A stretch of 64,000 bases of DNA from assembly GCF_022808915.1 (NCBI RefSeq), contig NZ_JAKZFS010000006.1, positions 120,463-184,462 of the forward strand, given 5' to 3'. This document shows, piece after piece, positions 54,361 through 63,995 of this stretch. The notes below the pieces were generated by a model. The model ran no database searches and was not told the DNA's origin. It worked only from the letters and a program-made list of their open reading frames with translations. Position 1 is the stretch's first letter. Every line of letters begins with the position of its first letter. Source of the DNA: Fundidesulfovibrio terrae. Its GTDB lineage: Bacteria; Desulfobacterota; Desulfovibrionia; Desulfovibrionales; Desulfovibrionaceae. The position numbers were made by a program, and so were the translations under genes.

Positions 54361-54885
54361 GTGACGATCTCCAAGATCGACCTTCTGGGAAAGAAATTCA
54401 ACCGCTGCATGCGCGGGTACTGTCCTGATGAGGTAGACCTGGTCATGCACGACGCCGCCGAGGCTCTGGGCGAGGCAGCCGACGAGAACCGCAGGCTCCT
54501 CGAACGGCTCGACGAGCTTGAGCGCTCCCAGCCCGGCCGCGCCCCTGAACCGGCCCTCTCGCAACCCCCCGCCGATATCCGTGGAACCCTGGCCGCCGGG
54601 CGCAAGATCGTGGTGGAAATCCATGAGAACGCGCGCCGCGAAGCCTCGCGTATCCTGGATGACGCCAGGATAGAGGGAGGACGCATCGTGGCCGATGCCA
54701 ACCTGGTCAAGGCGCGTATTTTCGAGGAGATCGCAGACCTGCGCTCCCAGCGGGAAGCCTTCGAACAGGAGCTGCGCAAAATTCTGGAAGATCATTTCAG
54801 GCTGCTCGAGTCCTCCGGGACTCAGGCGGCCGGTGGCCCCGGCGGGGATTTCATCTTCGCCGACGGGTCTGAGGGGCGGGAATAG
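54361..54885 (+). CDS. DivIVA-domain protein
   Basis: 174 residues from GTG 54361. The N-terminus MTISKIDLLGKKFNRCMRGYCPDEVDLVMHD is the DivIVA membrane-binding region (the F and RGY positions), followed by a coiled coil up to about 160 with a Pro-rich interruption near 60-75. DivIVA proteins localise to curved membrane and organise division or cell-pole factors. The Cys residues near 20 are unusual but not diagnostic. Confidence 0.85.
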   Translation: MTISKIDLLGKKFNRCMRGYCPDEVDLVMHDAAEALGEAADENRRLLERLDELERSQPGRAPEPALSQPPADIRGTLAAGRKIVVEIHENARREASRILDDARIEGGRIVADANLVKARIFEEIADLRSQREAFEQELRKILEDHFRLLESSGTQAAGGPGGDFIFADGSEGRE

Positions 54886-54888
54886 CCC

Positions 54889-55194
54889 GTGGGCCTGCCG
54901 CCCTATGCGGAGGCCGCCAAGGACGGATCGCTTCGCCTGCTGGTCTGGGTGCAGCCCGGGGCCAAGCGCGACGCGACCGCCGGGGTGGCCGACGGCAGGC
55001 TCAAGGTGAAGCTCAAGGCCCAGGCCCTGGAGAACAAGGCCAACGAGGCCCTGGTGGCGTTTCTGGCCAAGCTCCTGGGGCTGCCGCGGAGCGCCATGAC
55101 GCTTTCGGCCGGGCAGACGAGCAGACGCAAGACGATCCGCGTTCAGGCGGGTTACGAGCCCGACTGGCGCGTACTGGATGAGGCCACAAGATAG
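54889..55194 (+). CDS. YggU-family protein (DUF167)
   Basis: 101 residues, GTG 54889 three bases after the divIVA stop. LLVWVQPGAKRDATAGVADGRLKVKLKAQALENKANEALVAFLAKLLGLPRSAMTL is the complete DUF167 domain. Function unknown; it co-occurs with yggT. Ends 29 nt before the YdcH-like gene. Confidence 0.9.
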   Translation: MGLPPYAEAAKDGSLRLLVWVQPGAKRDATAGVADGRLKVKLKAQALENKANEALVAFLAKLLGLPRSAMTLSAGQTSRRKTIRVQAGYEPDWRVLDEATR

Positions 55195-55223
55195 GGTACC
55201 AACCTCAACAGGAGGCAACGGCC

Positions 55224-55457
55224 ATGGACAGTCGCGATCTGGAGCTCATCAACAAGCTCGTTGATTCGGACGTGGAACTCAGGGCGCTCTATGATGAGCA
55301 CGTGGCCTTCGGCAAATTGATCGATAAACTTGAGAGCAAGCCTTATCTGAATCCTACCGAGGATCTTGAGGTCAAGGAGCTCAAGAAGAAGAAGCTGGCC
55401 GGCAAGACGCGCATGCAAGGCATTCTGCAAAACTACCGCAAGGCGGAGGCGAACTAG
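55224..55457 (+). CDS. YdcH-family protein (DUF465)
   Basis: 77 residues with AGGAGG ahead of ATG 55224. A helical hairpin: ELINKLVDSDVELRALYDEHVAFGKLIDKLES and a Lys-rich KELKKKKLAGKTRMQGIL second helix. The family is small, widespread and functionally unknown. It lies 3 nt before ilvB. Confidence 0.88.
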   Translation: MDSRDLELINKLVDSDVELRALYDEHVAFGKLIDKLESKPYLNPTEDLEVKELKKKKLAGKTRMQGILQNYRKAEAN

Positions 55458-55460
55458 ATC

Positions 55461-57161
55461 ATGGAACTGACCGGGGCCCAAATTCTCCTCGAGTCCCTGG
55501 GACGCGAGGGAGTTGACGTTATCTTTGGCTTCCCAGGAGGCGCGGTGATAGACATCTATCACCAGATTCCCAATTATCCCAACCTCAAGCACGTTCTGGT
55601 ACGCCACGAGCAAGGCGCCATCCACATGGCCGACGGCTACGCGCGCGCCACGGGCAAGGTAGGGGTATGCCTGGTAACGTCGGGCCCCGGCGCCACCAAT
55701 ACCGTGACCGGCATCGCCACCGCCTACATGGACTCCATCCCCGTGGTGATCATCACCGGGCAGGTCCCGACGCCGCTCATCGGCAACGACGCTTTCCAGG
55801 AAGTGGACATCGTTGGCATCACCCGTCCCTGCACCAAGCATAATTACCTGGTGAAGGACATCACCAAGCTCGCCAAGACCATCAAGGAAGCCTTCTTCCT
55901 GGCCCAGTCCGGACGGCCCGGCCCTGTGCTCGTGGACCTGCCCAAGGACGTGCAGCAGCAGCGCTGTGTGTTCAACTACCCCAAGAAGGTGGCCCTGCGC
56001 GGCTACAACCCGCACTACGACCCCAACGTCAAGCAGGTGCGCAAGGTGGCCGAGCTTCTGTGCAAGGCCAAGCATCCGGTCATCTACGCGGGCGGCGGCG
56101 TGATAAGCTCCAGCGCCTCCAAGGACCTGACCAAGCTGGCACAGACCTACAACATTCCCGTGACGGCCACCCTCATGGGCCTGGGCTGCTTCCCCGGCGA
56201 CGACCCCCTGTGGCTGGGCATGCTCGGCATGCACGGCACCTTCGCCGCCAACCACTCCATTTCCAATGCGGACCTCATTCTGGCCGTGGGAGCGCGCTTC
56301 GACGACCGCGTCACCGGCAAGCTTTCCGAATTCGCCAGCAAGGCCACTATGGTCCACATCGACATCGATCCCACCTCCATCCAGAAGAACGTGCGCGTGG
56401 ACGTGCCCATCGTGGCCGACTGCCGCCTCTTCATGGAGGCTCTGAACCGGGAGATGGCCGACGTGGCCCAGCAGAAGGACGCCTGCGTCCCCAAGGACAA
56501 GTGGCTGGCCCAGATCACCGAGTGGAAGACCAAGCATCCCCTCAAGTACAAGCCCGCCGCCAAGGGAGGCCCCATCAAGCCCCAGTCCGTGGTGGAGGCC
56601 ATCTACAAGATCACCAAGGGCGACTGCATCATCTCCACCGAGGTGGGCCAGAACCAGATGTGGGCCGCCCAGTTCTTCAACTACAAGAAGCCCCGCACGC
56701 TCCTGACCTCCGGTGGGCTCGGCACCATGGGCTTCGGCTTCCCCGCCGCCATCGGCGCGCAGGCGGCCTTCCCGGAAAAGCTGGTCATCGACGTGGCGGG
56801 CGACGGCTCCATCCAGATGTGCATCCAGGAGTTGGCCACCGCAGTGTGCTACAACCTGCCCGTGAAGATCGTCATCCTGAACAACGGCTACCTGGGCATG
56901 GTCCGCCAGTGGCAGGAGCTCTTCTACGACAAGAACTATTGCAGCACCTGCCTGGACGTGGCCCCGGACTTCGTCAAGCTGGCCGAAGCCTACGGCGCGG
57001 CCGGCTTCAGGGTCACGGAAGCCAAGGACCTGGACGCCACGCTGAAGAAGGCTTTCGCCACCCCCAAAGCCTGCATCGTGGAAGTGGTCGTGGACCCGGA
57101 AGAGAACGTGTACCCCATGGTCCCCGCCGGCAAATCCATCACCGAAATGATCCTGGTCTAA
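55461..57161 (+). CDS. ilvB: Acetolactate synthase, large subunit
   Basis: 566 residues. [13 protein letters not shown] (near 23), the Glu of thiamine-diphosphate activation in [33 protein letters not shown] (near 49-80), FAD-region residues, and the TPP motif [29 protein letters not shown] (near 448-476). It forms acetolactate or acetohydroxybutyrate, the first step of branched-chain amino acid synthesis. Followed by ilvN 10 nt later. Confidence 0.95.
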   Translation: MELTGAQILLESLGREGVDVIFGFPGGAVIDIYHQIPNYPNLKHVLVRHEQGAIHMADGYARATGKVGVCLVTSGPGATNTVTGIATAYMDSIPVVIITGQVPTPLIGNDAFQEVDIVGITRPCTKHNYLVKDITKLAKTIKEAFFLAQSGRPGPVLVDLPKDVQQQRCVFNYPKKVALRGYNPHYDPNVKQVRKVAELLCKAKHPVIYAGGGVISSSASKDLTKLAQTYNIPVTATLMGLGCFPGDDPLWLGMLGMHGTFAANHSISNADLILAVGARFDDRVTGKLSEFASKATMVHIDIDPTSIQKNVRVDVPIVADCRLFMEALNREMADVAQQKDACVPKDKWLAQITEWKTKHPLKYKPAAKGGPIKPQSVVEAIYKITKGDCIISTEVGQNQMWAAQFFNYKKPRTLLTSGGLGTMGFGFPAAIGAQAAFPEKLVIDVAGDGSIQMCIQELATAVCYNLPVKIVILNNGYLGMVRQWQELFYDKNYCSTCLDVAPDFVKLAEAYGAAGFRVTEAKDLDATLKKAFATPKACIVEVVVDPEENVYPMVPAGKSITEMILV

Positions 57162-57171
57162 GGAGGACGCC

Positions 57172-57651
57172 GTGCGCCACATTCTCTCCGTTCTCGTGGA
57201 AAACGAACCGGGCGTCCTCTCGCGCGTTTCCGGGCTCTTCTCCGGCAGGGGATTCAACATCGAAACCCTCAACGTGGCCCCCACCCTGGAAGACGGGGTG
57301 TCCATCATGACCATCACCACCATCGGCGATGAGCAGATCATCGAGCAGATCATCAAACAGCTACGCAAGCTGGTCACGGTGATCAAGGTGGTGGACCTGA
57401 CCGAGGTGAAGAACGTCGAGCGCGAAATGATGCTCCTCAAGGTCGCGGCCGAGGAGGGCAAGCGGGCTGAGATCCTGCGCATCGTGGACGTGTTCCGCTG
57501 CAAGGTGGTGGACGTGGGCTTCGACGAACTCACCATCGAAGTGACCGGCACCCAGGACAAGCTCACCGCGCTCATCAACCTCATGCAGCGCTTCGGCATC
57601 AAGGAGACCGCCCGTACCGGAGCGGTGGCCATGAGGAGAAGCATGCAGTAG
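57172..57651 (+). CDS. ilvN: Acetolactate synthase, small regulatory subunit
   Basis: 159 residues from GTG 57172 after AAGGAGG. N-terminal ACT domain (LSVLVENEPGVLSRVSGLFSGRGFNIETLNVAPT) and a C-terminal ALS_ss_C domain (VDVGFDELTIEVTGTQDKLTALINLM). It confers valine feedback control on IlvB. Together with livHMGF it points to attention to branched-chain amino acids; the genes are not adjacent. Confidence 0.95.
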   Translation: MRHILSVLVENEPGVLSRVSGLFSGRGFNIETLNVAPTLEDGVSIMTITTIGDEQIIEQIIKQLRKLVTVIKVVDLTEVKNVEREMMLLKVAAEEGKRAEILRIVDVFRCKVVDVGFDELTIEVTGTQDKLTALINLMQRFGIKETARTGAVAMRRSMQ

Positions 57652-57665
57652 GGCGGGGGGGATGC

Positions 57666-57800
57666 TGGGGGAAAGCCTCCGGCGGCCAAAGACTTGACTC
57701 GGGCCATCCTGGCCCTCGCCCTACGGGCGCTGCAAGCAGCGCCCAATTTCGCTCTCCTGCGAAATTGGCGCGCCCTTTGGGATCCCTATCGGGGATACCC
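57666..57800 (-). repeat. Dispersed palindromic element, copy D, inverted and interrupted
   Basis: AAAGCCTCCGGCGGCCAAAG at 57672-57691 is the reverse complement of the right half of the element; CGCCCTTTGGGATCCCTAT starting near 57771 is the inverted left half. About 80 nt between them contain two further hairpins (GGGCGCTGC/GCAGCGCCC and CCAATTTCGC/GCGAAATTGG). Confidence 0.6.
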
Positions 57801-57820
57801 GCGCGTGAATCAATGCCGTG

Positions 57821-57851
57821 AACGGGAGCCCGCCTGAGGCGGGCTCCCGTT
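57821..57851 (+). terminator. Hairpin terminator upstream of ilvC
   Basis: A 14-bp perfect stem (57821-57834 with 57838-57851) and a short T tract. It separates ilvBN from ilvC transcription. Confidence 0.75.
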
Positions 57852-57854
57852 TAC

Positions 57855-57883
57855 TTGCCATATTGACGGATTTTGTCTAATCT
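57855..57883 (+). promoter_or_regulatory. Promoter of ilvC
   Basis: TTGCCA at 57855-57860, spacer 17, TAATCT at 57878-57883, directly after the terminator and 57 nt before the start codon. Confidence 0.65.
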
Positions 57884-57928
57884 CATCGTCCCACGATTAC
57901 AGCTACCACCTCCCAGTGAGGCACATAA

Positions 57929-58933
<1,005 letters not shown>

Positions 58934-58949
58934 TTGGTAGGAATACCTG

Positions 58950-58991
58950 AAAAAAAGGCCGTGGTCCTGGACGTGACCACGGCCTTTTTTT
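58950..58991. terminator. Bidirectional-type terminator after ilvC
   Basis: A 16-bp stem (58951-58966 with 58975-58990) starting with As and ending with Ts, loop of 8. Confidence 0.95.
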
Positions 58992-59074
58992 ATAGGATGT
59001 CGAGAAGAAGACTTTTTCACCGGTGGCGACCAATGGCTTTACTCATATCCCCTAAGCCTCCGACATGTTCCGGC

Positions 59075-59497
59075 ATGGCGGCTTATCTACGTCTTTTCAT
59101 GGCGGCCGTGCTGGTCGTGACCGTTCTCGCAGGCCAGGTCCATGCTCAGGACAAGCGCGACGGGAATTACTGGCGCACCATCCCCGAGACGGAGAAGCTC
59201 GACATCATCCTGGGCTTTTTCGACGGCATGGCCCTGTCCGAAAGCCTCATCCACATCGTCGTGCGCGAGAACTATTCGCTGTGCACCGACGTGATCGAAA
59301 GCATCATGAGCCAAACGGACAAGTATCTGGACAACCTTTCCACCGCCCAGATAGCAACCGGCCTGGACACCTTCTACGAAGACGCCGCCAACCGGAAGAT
59401 CCCCATTTTCTGGGGCATCTGGGTGGTGGCCCGACAGGCCAAAGGCGACAAGGACGTGGGGAAATTCATCAAGGAACTCAGGAAGGCTCATAAATGA
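59075..59497 (+). CDS. Secreted protein of unknown function
   Basis: 140 residues from ATG 59075, which gives a normal signal peptide (cut near VHA/QD, residue 25). Upstream in-frame starts are less plausible since they pass through the terminator of ilvC. Mature part about 115 residues, helical, with a single Cys (YSLCTDVIES). No family recognised. The stop overlaps the start of the bacteriohemerythrin gene by 4 nt, so the two are co-translated. Confidence 0.6.
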   Translation: MAAYLRLFMAAVLVVTVLAGQVHAQDKRDGNYWRTIPETEKLDIILGFFDGMALSESLIHIVVRENYSLCTDVIESIMSQTDKYLDNLSTAQIATGLDTFYEDAANRKIPIFWGIWVVARQAKGDKDVGKFIKELRKAHK

Positions 59498-59898
59498 TCA
59501 ACGCACCCGATGGCTGGGACCCGTCTCTCGACTTGGGTGTGCCGGAGATCGACGAGCAGCACCGCGCGTTGTTCACCATGATCGTGGAACTCGACGAGCG
59601 CATCACCCGGGATGAATTCGGACAGGGCGTCCTGGACGCCCTCCAAGGCATGGTGGCCTATGCGGCCACGCATTTCGAGGAAGAAGAGAACCTCATGCTC
59701 CAGGCCGGATGGCCCGGCGTCGACGCCCATCGGAGCATGCACGCTGATTTCATGCAGAAGACCTCCCTGTTCAAGGGAGAAGCCCTCATCGACAGCGAAT
59801 GGACCTCGCTGGACGTGCTCAGGTACCTCCTGAAATGGCTGGTGAAGCACATCAAGCTGGAGGACCGGGCCTTTTTCTCCTGGCGCGGCGAAGGCTGA
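59494..59898 (+). CDS. Bacteriohemerythrin
   Basis: 134 residues. Iron-binding pattern of hemerythrin: His in EIDEQHRALF (near 23), HFEEEENLM (near 60-68), HRSMHADF (near 79-86) and HIKLED near the end. The di-iron site binds O2 and in sulfate reducers is thought to sense or buffer oxygen. Convergent with the hybrid kinase gene; the 57-nt gap holds a 7-bp stem (59934-59940 with 59944-59950). Confidence 0.92.
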   Translation: MINAPDGWDPSLDLGVPEIDEQHRALFTMIVELDERITRDEFGQGVLDALQGMVAYAATHFEEEENLMLQAGWPGVDAHRSMHADFMQKTSLFKGEALIDSEWTSLDVLRYLLKWLVKHIKLEDRAFFSWRGEG

Positions 59899-59955
59899 CG
59901 CCGCAAGATACCCAGCGCGGGACCGTCGGACACAGCCGCCCAAGGCGGCTGGCCG

Positions 59956-62823
59956 TCACGGCTTGTCGGGCTCCGGCGTGACGCGCCTGCGTTCGCCCGA
60001 TTGTCCCGTTTCGCCGGAGAAGCGCACCTCTACCCGTGCTCCGGGCGTGCATGCAGTGGACACCGTCCCCCCAATCTGGCGAGCCAGCTCCGTAACCAAC
60101 TGGAATCCGAGAGTTTCCGACTCGCGGATGTCGAATCCTTCCGGAAAGCACATCCCATCGTTCTGCACCACGAGTACGGCCATGCCGTCCTCGCGCTTGA
60201 GCGAGATGTCGAGCACCCAGCCATGGCTGCTGGGGTTGGCATGCTTGAAGGCGTTGGTGATCAGTTCGTTCAGCATCAGCCCGCAGGGGATGGCCTTGTC
60301 GATTCCCAGCCGCAAGGGAGCCGCATCGACCTGTATGCGCACCGGGCCGGATTTTCCCCGGAAAACGGCGGAGAACTGCCCAGCCAGCACGCGGATGTAC
60401 TCGCCCATGTCTATGGCCGAGAAATTGCCGGCCCGGTAGAGCTGCTCATGTATCAGGGCCATTGATTTGATCCTGCCCTGAAGGCGTTCGGCTCTGTCCA
60501 TCTCGTCGGGTGATGCGGCTGCCTCGGATTGCAGGTACACGAGGCTGCTGATCAGCTGGAGGTTGTTCTTGACCCGGTGATGTATCTCCTTGAGCAGCAG
60601 ATCTTTTTCCTTAAGCGAGCGCCTGATTGCGGCTTCGGCTTGCTTGCGCCGCTGGATGTCCTGCACGACGCAGATGAGGTAATCGGGATTATCCGACGCA
60701 TCGCGTGCCCGGGAGACTGTGAGCCCCGTCCACACAGGGTCGCCGCTCTTTCGCAGCAACCGTATGTCCGCCATGCTTGCTCTTTCCGCTCCCGAAAGGA
60801 CCAGCCGGAAGAGCGTTGAGCCGTCAGGGCGGTCATCCGGGTAGGTTATGTCTTCGAAGATGGGCGGAAGAGCTTCGCCAGGGCCGTATCCGAGGATGTC
60901 GCGGAATCTCTCGTTGACGAGCAGCCAGCGGCCCTCGCCGGAAACATGGGCGATACCCACGGCCGCCTGCTCGAAGGTGTCCTGGAAGCGTTGCTGGTTC
61001 TCTCGAAGGACGGCCTGGTGGCGGCTACGGTCCCGCAGGAGACCCTCGATCCTTGCCAGGAGTTCCTCGCAGGAGAAGGGCTTGGTTATGTAGTCCTGAA
61101 CCGCGCCTCTCAAAAGCCTCATCCTGAGACTTTCGTCCGCCTTGGCGCTGAGCATGACCACCGGGACGTCGTCCAGCTCCCGATGGCGGCGCAGTTCCTC
61201 GACCATCCACTCGCCGCTGAAGCTGGGCATCATCACATCGGAAATGATCAGGTCGGGCTTCAGCTCCAGGGCCATGTTCAGGCCTTCGCGGCCGTCGTAG
61301 GCGCTGGCTATGCGGTAAGCGGGCTCCAACGCCTCGCGAATGAAGGCGTTCATGTCCGGATTGTCCTCGACAACCAACAGAAGGGGAAGGCCTGAGGCGG
61401 ACTCCGTCGGCCAGCCCGGTCTGGAATCGAGGCGGGCCTGATGCTCCTCCACCGCCTGTAAGGCCAGTATCTCGTCCAGCAAGGCCGGGGTGTCCTGGAT
61501 GTCTGTGCCGGGCGGCGCCGTCAGGGGCAGGGAAACGGTGAACAGTGCCCCTGCGTCGGGCCCGTCTTCCACCGTGACCGAGCCGAGATGCATTTCGGCG
61601 AATTCCTTGACTATGGCCAGGCCGAGGCCGGTGCCGCCGAAACGGCGTCCGCTGTCGCCCTCGACCTGACGGAATCGCTCGAACACGGCCTCGCGCATGT
61701 CCGGAGGCACGCCGGGTCCGTTGTCTTGGACGCGGATGACGGCGAACTGGCCGGAGGTGACAAGGGAAACGGAGATCGTTCCTCCGGGCGGCGTGAACTT
61801 GAACGCGTTGGACAGGAGGTTGATGAGGATGCGTTGACATTTGCCGGGATCAACCTGGGCGGAAAGGCTCCGGGGCGCGACCACAGTGAGGGCTATGCCC
61901 ATCTCCTCCGCGAAGGATTCGAAGTGCGACGTCATCTGCCGCACCAGCAGCGCAAGGTCGCATTCGCCGTACCGCATGTCCATTCGCCCGGCCTCGAGCT
62001 TGGCCACGTCGAGCAGGTCGGTCACATGCCGGTAGAGCAGGTTGACGTTGCGGCGGGCGGTGGCCAGGGTGCGGGCGGTTTCCTCTGGGAGACCGCCGGC
62101 GGCCAGCACTTTGCTCAGCGGGCCAAGAACCAGGGTCAGGGGCGTGCGCAACTCGTGGCTGACGTTGGCGAAGAAATGGGACTTGAGTTCGTCGAGTTCG
62201 CGCGTTTTCTCGTAGAGCTGGGTGATCTTCTCATTGGCCTGCTTGATGCGGGTGTTGGCAGCCGCCACGTCCTTGGCGCGGGAATATATCTCGGCCTCCA
62301 TCTGGAGCGCGCGCTCTCGCAGTTCTTCCGTCATGCGGTTCTGCTCAACGCCCTGCTGCTTGAGCCGGATGAAGTCGGTGATGTCCTCGACGCGGTGGAT
62401 GATGTTGGCGAGCGACCCGTCCGCACGCAGCACGGGGCAGTTGTACGGGCTCCAGTAGCGTGCCTCGAAACCGCCGCCCTCACTCTCGGGCTTTCGGATG
62501 TCGTATTTCTGCACCGCCATGGAGTCTGGCTTGCGGCTGAGGAGAACGTGGTTGAGGGAGGCCTTCAGGTTCCGCACACCTTCCGCAGCCGGGTCGTCGG
62601 GGTTGTCCGGGAAGACGTCGAAGATGCCCTTGCCGAGGATGTCTTCCTGGCGGGTCATGGTGGCTTTGGCGTATGCCTCGCTCACTGCCACGATGCGAAG
62701 ATTGGTATCGAGAACCAGGAAAAGGCCGGGGGCCGACTCGAATATGGCCTTGAAATCCGGCTCGGAACCGGAGTTATGGGCGGTGTTCGCTTCATGCTGC
62801 ACGCGGTGGTTCGTGTTGCTCAT
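59956..62823 (-). CDS. Hybrid sensor kinase with two histidine kinase cores
   Basis: 955 residues from ATG 62823; a TTG at 62856 is an alternative. Domain order: PAS (about 18-145), coiled coil, HisKA with His223 in SHELRTPL, HATPase (about 330-440; GGTGLGLAIVKEF), receiver with Asp529 in LIISDVMMP (about 480-595), a second PAS (about 615-730) and a HisKA_2-type core with His749 in HHRVKNNLQ and a second HATPase (NELITNAFKHAN). No transmembrane segment, so it is cytoplasmic. The two kinase families differ, so the receiver may receive phosphoryl from the first core and the second core may pass signal on. No cognate output regulator is adjacent. Confidence 0.9.
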   Translation of the reverse strand: MSNTNHRVQHEANTAHNSGSEPDFKAIFESAPGLFLVLDTNLRIVAVSEAYAKATMTRQEDILGKGIFDVFPDNPDDPAAEGVRNLKASLNHVLLSRKPDSMAVQKYDIRKPESEGGGFEARYWSPYNCPVLRADGSLANIIHRVEDITDFIRLKQQGVEQNRMTEELRERALQMEAEIYSRAKDVAAANTRIKQANEKITQLYEKTRELDELKSHFFANVSHELRTPLTLVLGPLSKVLAAGGLPEETARTLATARRNVNLLYRHVTDLLDVAKLEAGRMDMRYGECDLALLVRQMTSHFESFAEEMGIALTVVAPRSLSAQVDPGKCQRILINLLSNAFKFTPPGGTISVSLVTSGQFAVIRVQDNGPGVPPDMREAVFERFRQVEGDSGRRFGGTGLGLAIVKEFAEMHLGSVTVEDGPDAGALFTVSLPLTAPPGTDIQDTPALLDEILALQAVEEHQARLDSRPGWPTESASGLPLLLVVEDNPDMNAFIREALEPAYRIASAYDGREGLNMALELKPDLIISDVMMPSFSGEWMVEELRRHRELDDVPVVMLSAKADESLRMRLLRGAVQDYITKPFSCEELLARIEGLLRDRSRHQAVLRENQQRFQDTFEQAAVGIAHVSGEGRWLLVNERFRDILGYGPGEALPPIFEDITYPDDRPDGSTLFRLVLSGAERASMADIRLLRKSGDPVWTGLTVSRARDASDNPDYLICVVQDIQRRKQAEAAIRRSLKEKDLLLKEIHHRVKNNLQLISSLVYLQSEAAASPDEMDRAERLQGRIKSMALIHEQLYRAGNFSAIDMGEYIRVLAGQFSAVFRGKSGPVRIQVDAAPLRLGIDKAIPCGLMLNELITNAFKHANPSSHGWVLDISLKREDGMAVLVVQNDGMCFPEGFDIRESETLGFQLVTELARQIGGTVSTACTPGARVEVRFSGETGQSGERRRVTPEPDKP

Positions 62824-62991
62824 ACGTGAGGTCCGATTTTGACATTGAATGAACAATGCAAATCTGCTGCTGGTGTATCACGACCGAAGAATTTGTAAAG
62901 CTCCGAGGCCTGAATGAGAAGGGGGACGTTATGCGGAAACAGAAGGCCGCAGCGGTGAGTGCCGGTGCGTAACACACCGCTTGCAAATGAG

Positions 62992-63013
62992 AAAAAGCCA
63001 ACAAAAGGGCTTG
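62992..63013 (-). terminator. Possible terminator of the tRNA-Ser gene
   Basis: On the minus strand a 5-bp stem (AAGCC/GGCTT) precedes a T run, 26 nt beyond the tRNA 3' end. Weak because of the short stem. Confidence 0.45.
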
Positions 63014-63038
63014 TGAATCCAGATGAGCAGGGGAGTGA

Positions 63039-63132
63039 TGGCGGAGAGGGTGGGATTCGAACCCACGTGCAGGTTATTAGCCCACAACCCGATTTCGAGT
63101 CGGGCCCGTTACGGCCACTTCGGTACCTCTCC
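63039..63132 (-). tRNA. tRNA-Ser, anticodon CGA
   Basis: A 94-nt gene with CCA encoded at 63039-63041. The acceptor stem is GGAGAGG/CCTCTCC with G as discriminator, the T arm reads GGGTTCGAATCCC, and the anticodon loop CTCGAAA gives CGA, which decodes UCG. The long variable arm is normal for tRNA-Ser. Both ends are intact and there is no flanking integrase. Confidence 0.95.
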
Positions 63133-63150
63133 GCGCCGTGAAGGAAGGGG

Positions 63151-63179
63151 ACCTTAGAAAAAAGCCGTTCTCTTGGCAA
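63151..63179 (-). promoter_or_regulatory. Promoter of tRNA-Ser
   Basis: On the minus strand TTGCCA (63179-63174), spacer 17, TAAGGT (63156-63151), 18 nt before the tRNA 5' end. Confidence 0.65.
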
Positions 63180-63184
63180 GCGCT

Positions 63185-63518
63185 CTTTGATGAGCGCGTA
63201 TCAAATTGCTCCAGCCCACCCGATGACCACCGCTTCGAACGGTGGGGCTCTGCCCAACACCCCGGCTGGGCGCTGCCCTCCACCCGCCAAAGGGCTTCGC
63301 CCTCTGGACACCTTATTGCCTCGCGGGAGTCGGGAGGCGGTCCAGGTGGGAAGAAGGGGCCGATTGGCCGGCCGTCGTGGGTGCCGCCGATGCCGCGCTT
63401 CAAAGCAAGTGTTTACATCGGCGGATCGCCATCGCCGCAAGCGGCGATAGAGTGAACAGTTAATACAGGATGATGCGCGGCTTTGCGCGCTGATGTCCAG
63501 GTCGCGTCCGCATCGAAG
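63185..63518. other. Gene-free region with hairpin-rich repeats
   Basis: No coding frame with a plausible start was recognised between the tRNA promoter and the repeat. A block at about 63241-63310 (GGGGCTCTGCCC, CAAAGGGCTTCGCCC) consists of short inverted repeats of the intergenic-element kind, present once here. 63430-63460 has CCGCAAGCGG-type small palindromes. Confidence 0.5.
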
Positions 63519-63583
63519 GCGACGAAGCGAGAGGGGATTCCAAAGGGACTGGTCCCTTTGGCGGCCGGAGGCATCCTGCTCCT
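63519..63583 (+). repeat. Dispersed palindromic element, copy E
   Basis: The best match to copy B: GGGATTCCAAAGGGACTGG, TCCCTTTGG and then GGCGGCCGGAGGCATCCT. It ends upstream of the promoter cluster. Confidence 0.8.
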
Positions 63584-63669
63584 CACGCTTCCACCGTCCG
63601 TCCGGGCATTATTACTCGTCGCACTTTCGAGGTGTTATGAAGAAGTTGTCGAAAAGTTCGAAAAAGTCG

Positions 63670-63698
63670 TTGACGTTTTGGCTTCGTGCCCATAAAAG
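63670..63698 (+). promoter_or_regulatory. Tandem promoter 1 (rRNA-type)
   Basis: TTGACG at 63670-63675, spacer 17, TAAAAG at 63693-63698. First of a series. Confidence 0.6.
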
Positions 63699-63857
63699 CC
63701 TCCTTCTGCCTGACGGGGACAACGTCTCGGGACGGCGGAAGTAGTTGAGATCTTTCACAATCGATCTTGAGTGCAGAGGGAGAGCGCCTGGCGGCGCCGA
63801 CCGTTCCGGGTGAAAGTCCGGGGCGGGAAAAAGGTGAGCGACTTTGAAAAAAAGGAG

Positions 63858-63886
63858 TTGACCTGACGGCGGTCGGCGGGTAGTTA
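63858..63886 (+). promoter_or_regulatory. Tandem promoter 2 (rRNA-type)
   Basis: TTGACC at 63858-63863, spacer 17, TAGTTA at 63881-63886, preceded by an A-rich stretch that could act as an UP element. Confidence 0.75.
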
Positions 63887-63966
63887 GCCCCTCCGCCTGC
63901 GACGGAAACCCGAGAGGGTGGTCGGAGCGGGCGCGGAGAAAAGGTTGACGGCAGATAAAAAAGTCG

Positions 63967-63995
63967 TTGACGCCGCGACCGGGTGGGGGTAGATA
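63967..63995 (+). promoter_or_regulatory. Tandem promoter 3 (rRNA-type)
   Basis: TTGACG at 63967-63972, spacer 17, TAGATA at 63990-63995, preceded by AAAAAAGTCG. The window ends 5 nt later, so its transcript lies outside; a second TTGACG at 63945 has no fitting -10. Confidence 0.75.

Noticed and set aside
63039..63132. tRNA-Ser as a phage or island attachment site
   Set aside because: No integrase, no duplicated tRNA 3' end and no change in gene content next to it.
62824..63179. Open frames overlapping the tRNA region
   Set aside because: They run through the tRNA gene and lack ribosome-binding sites or recognisable domains.
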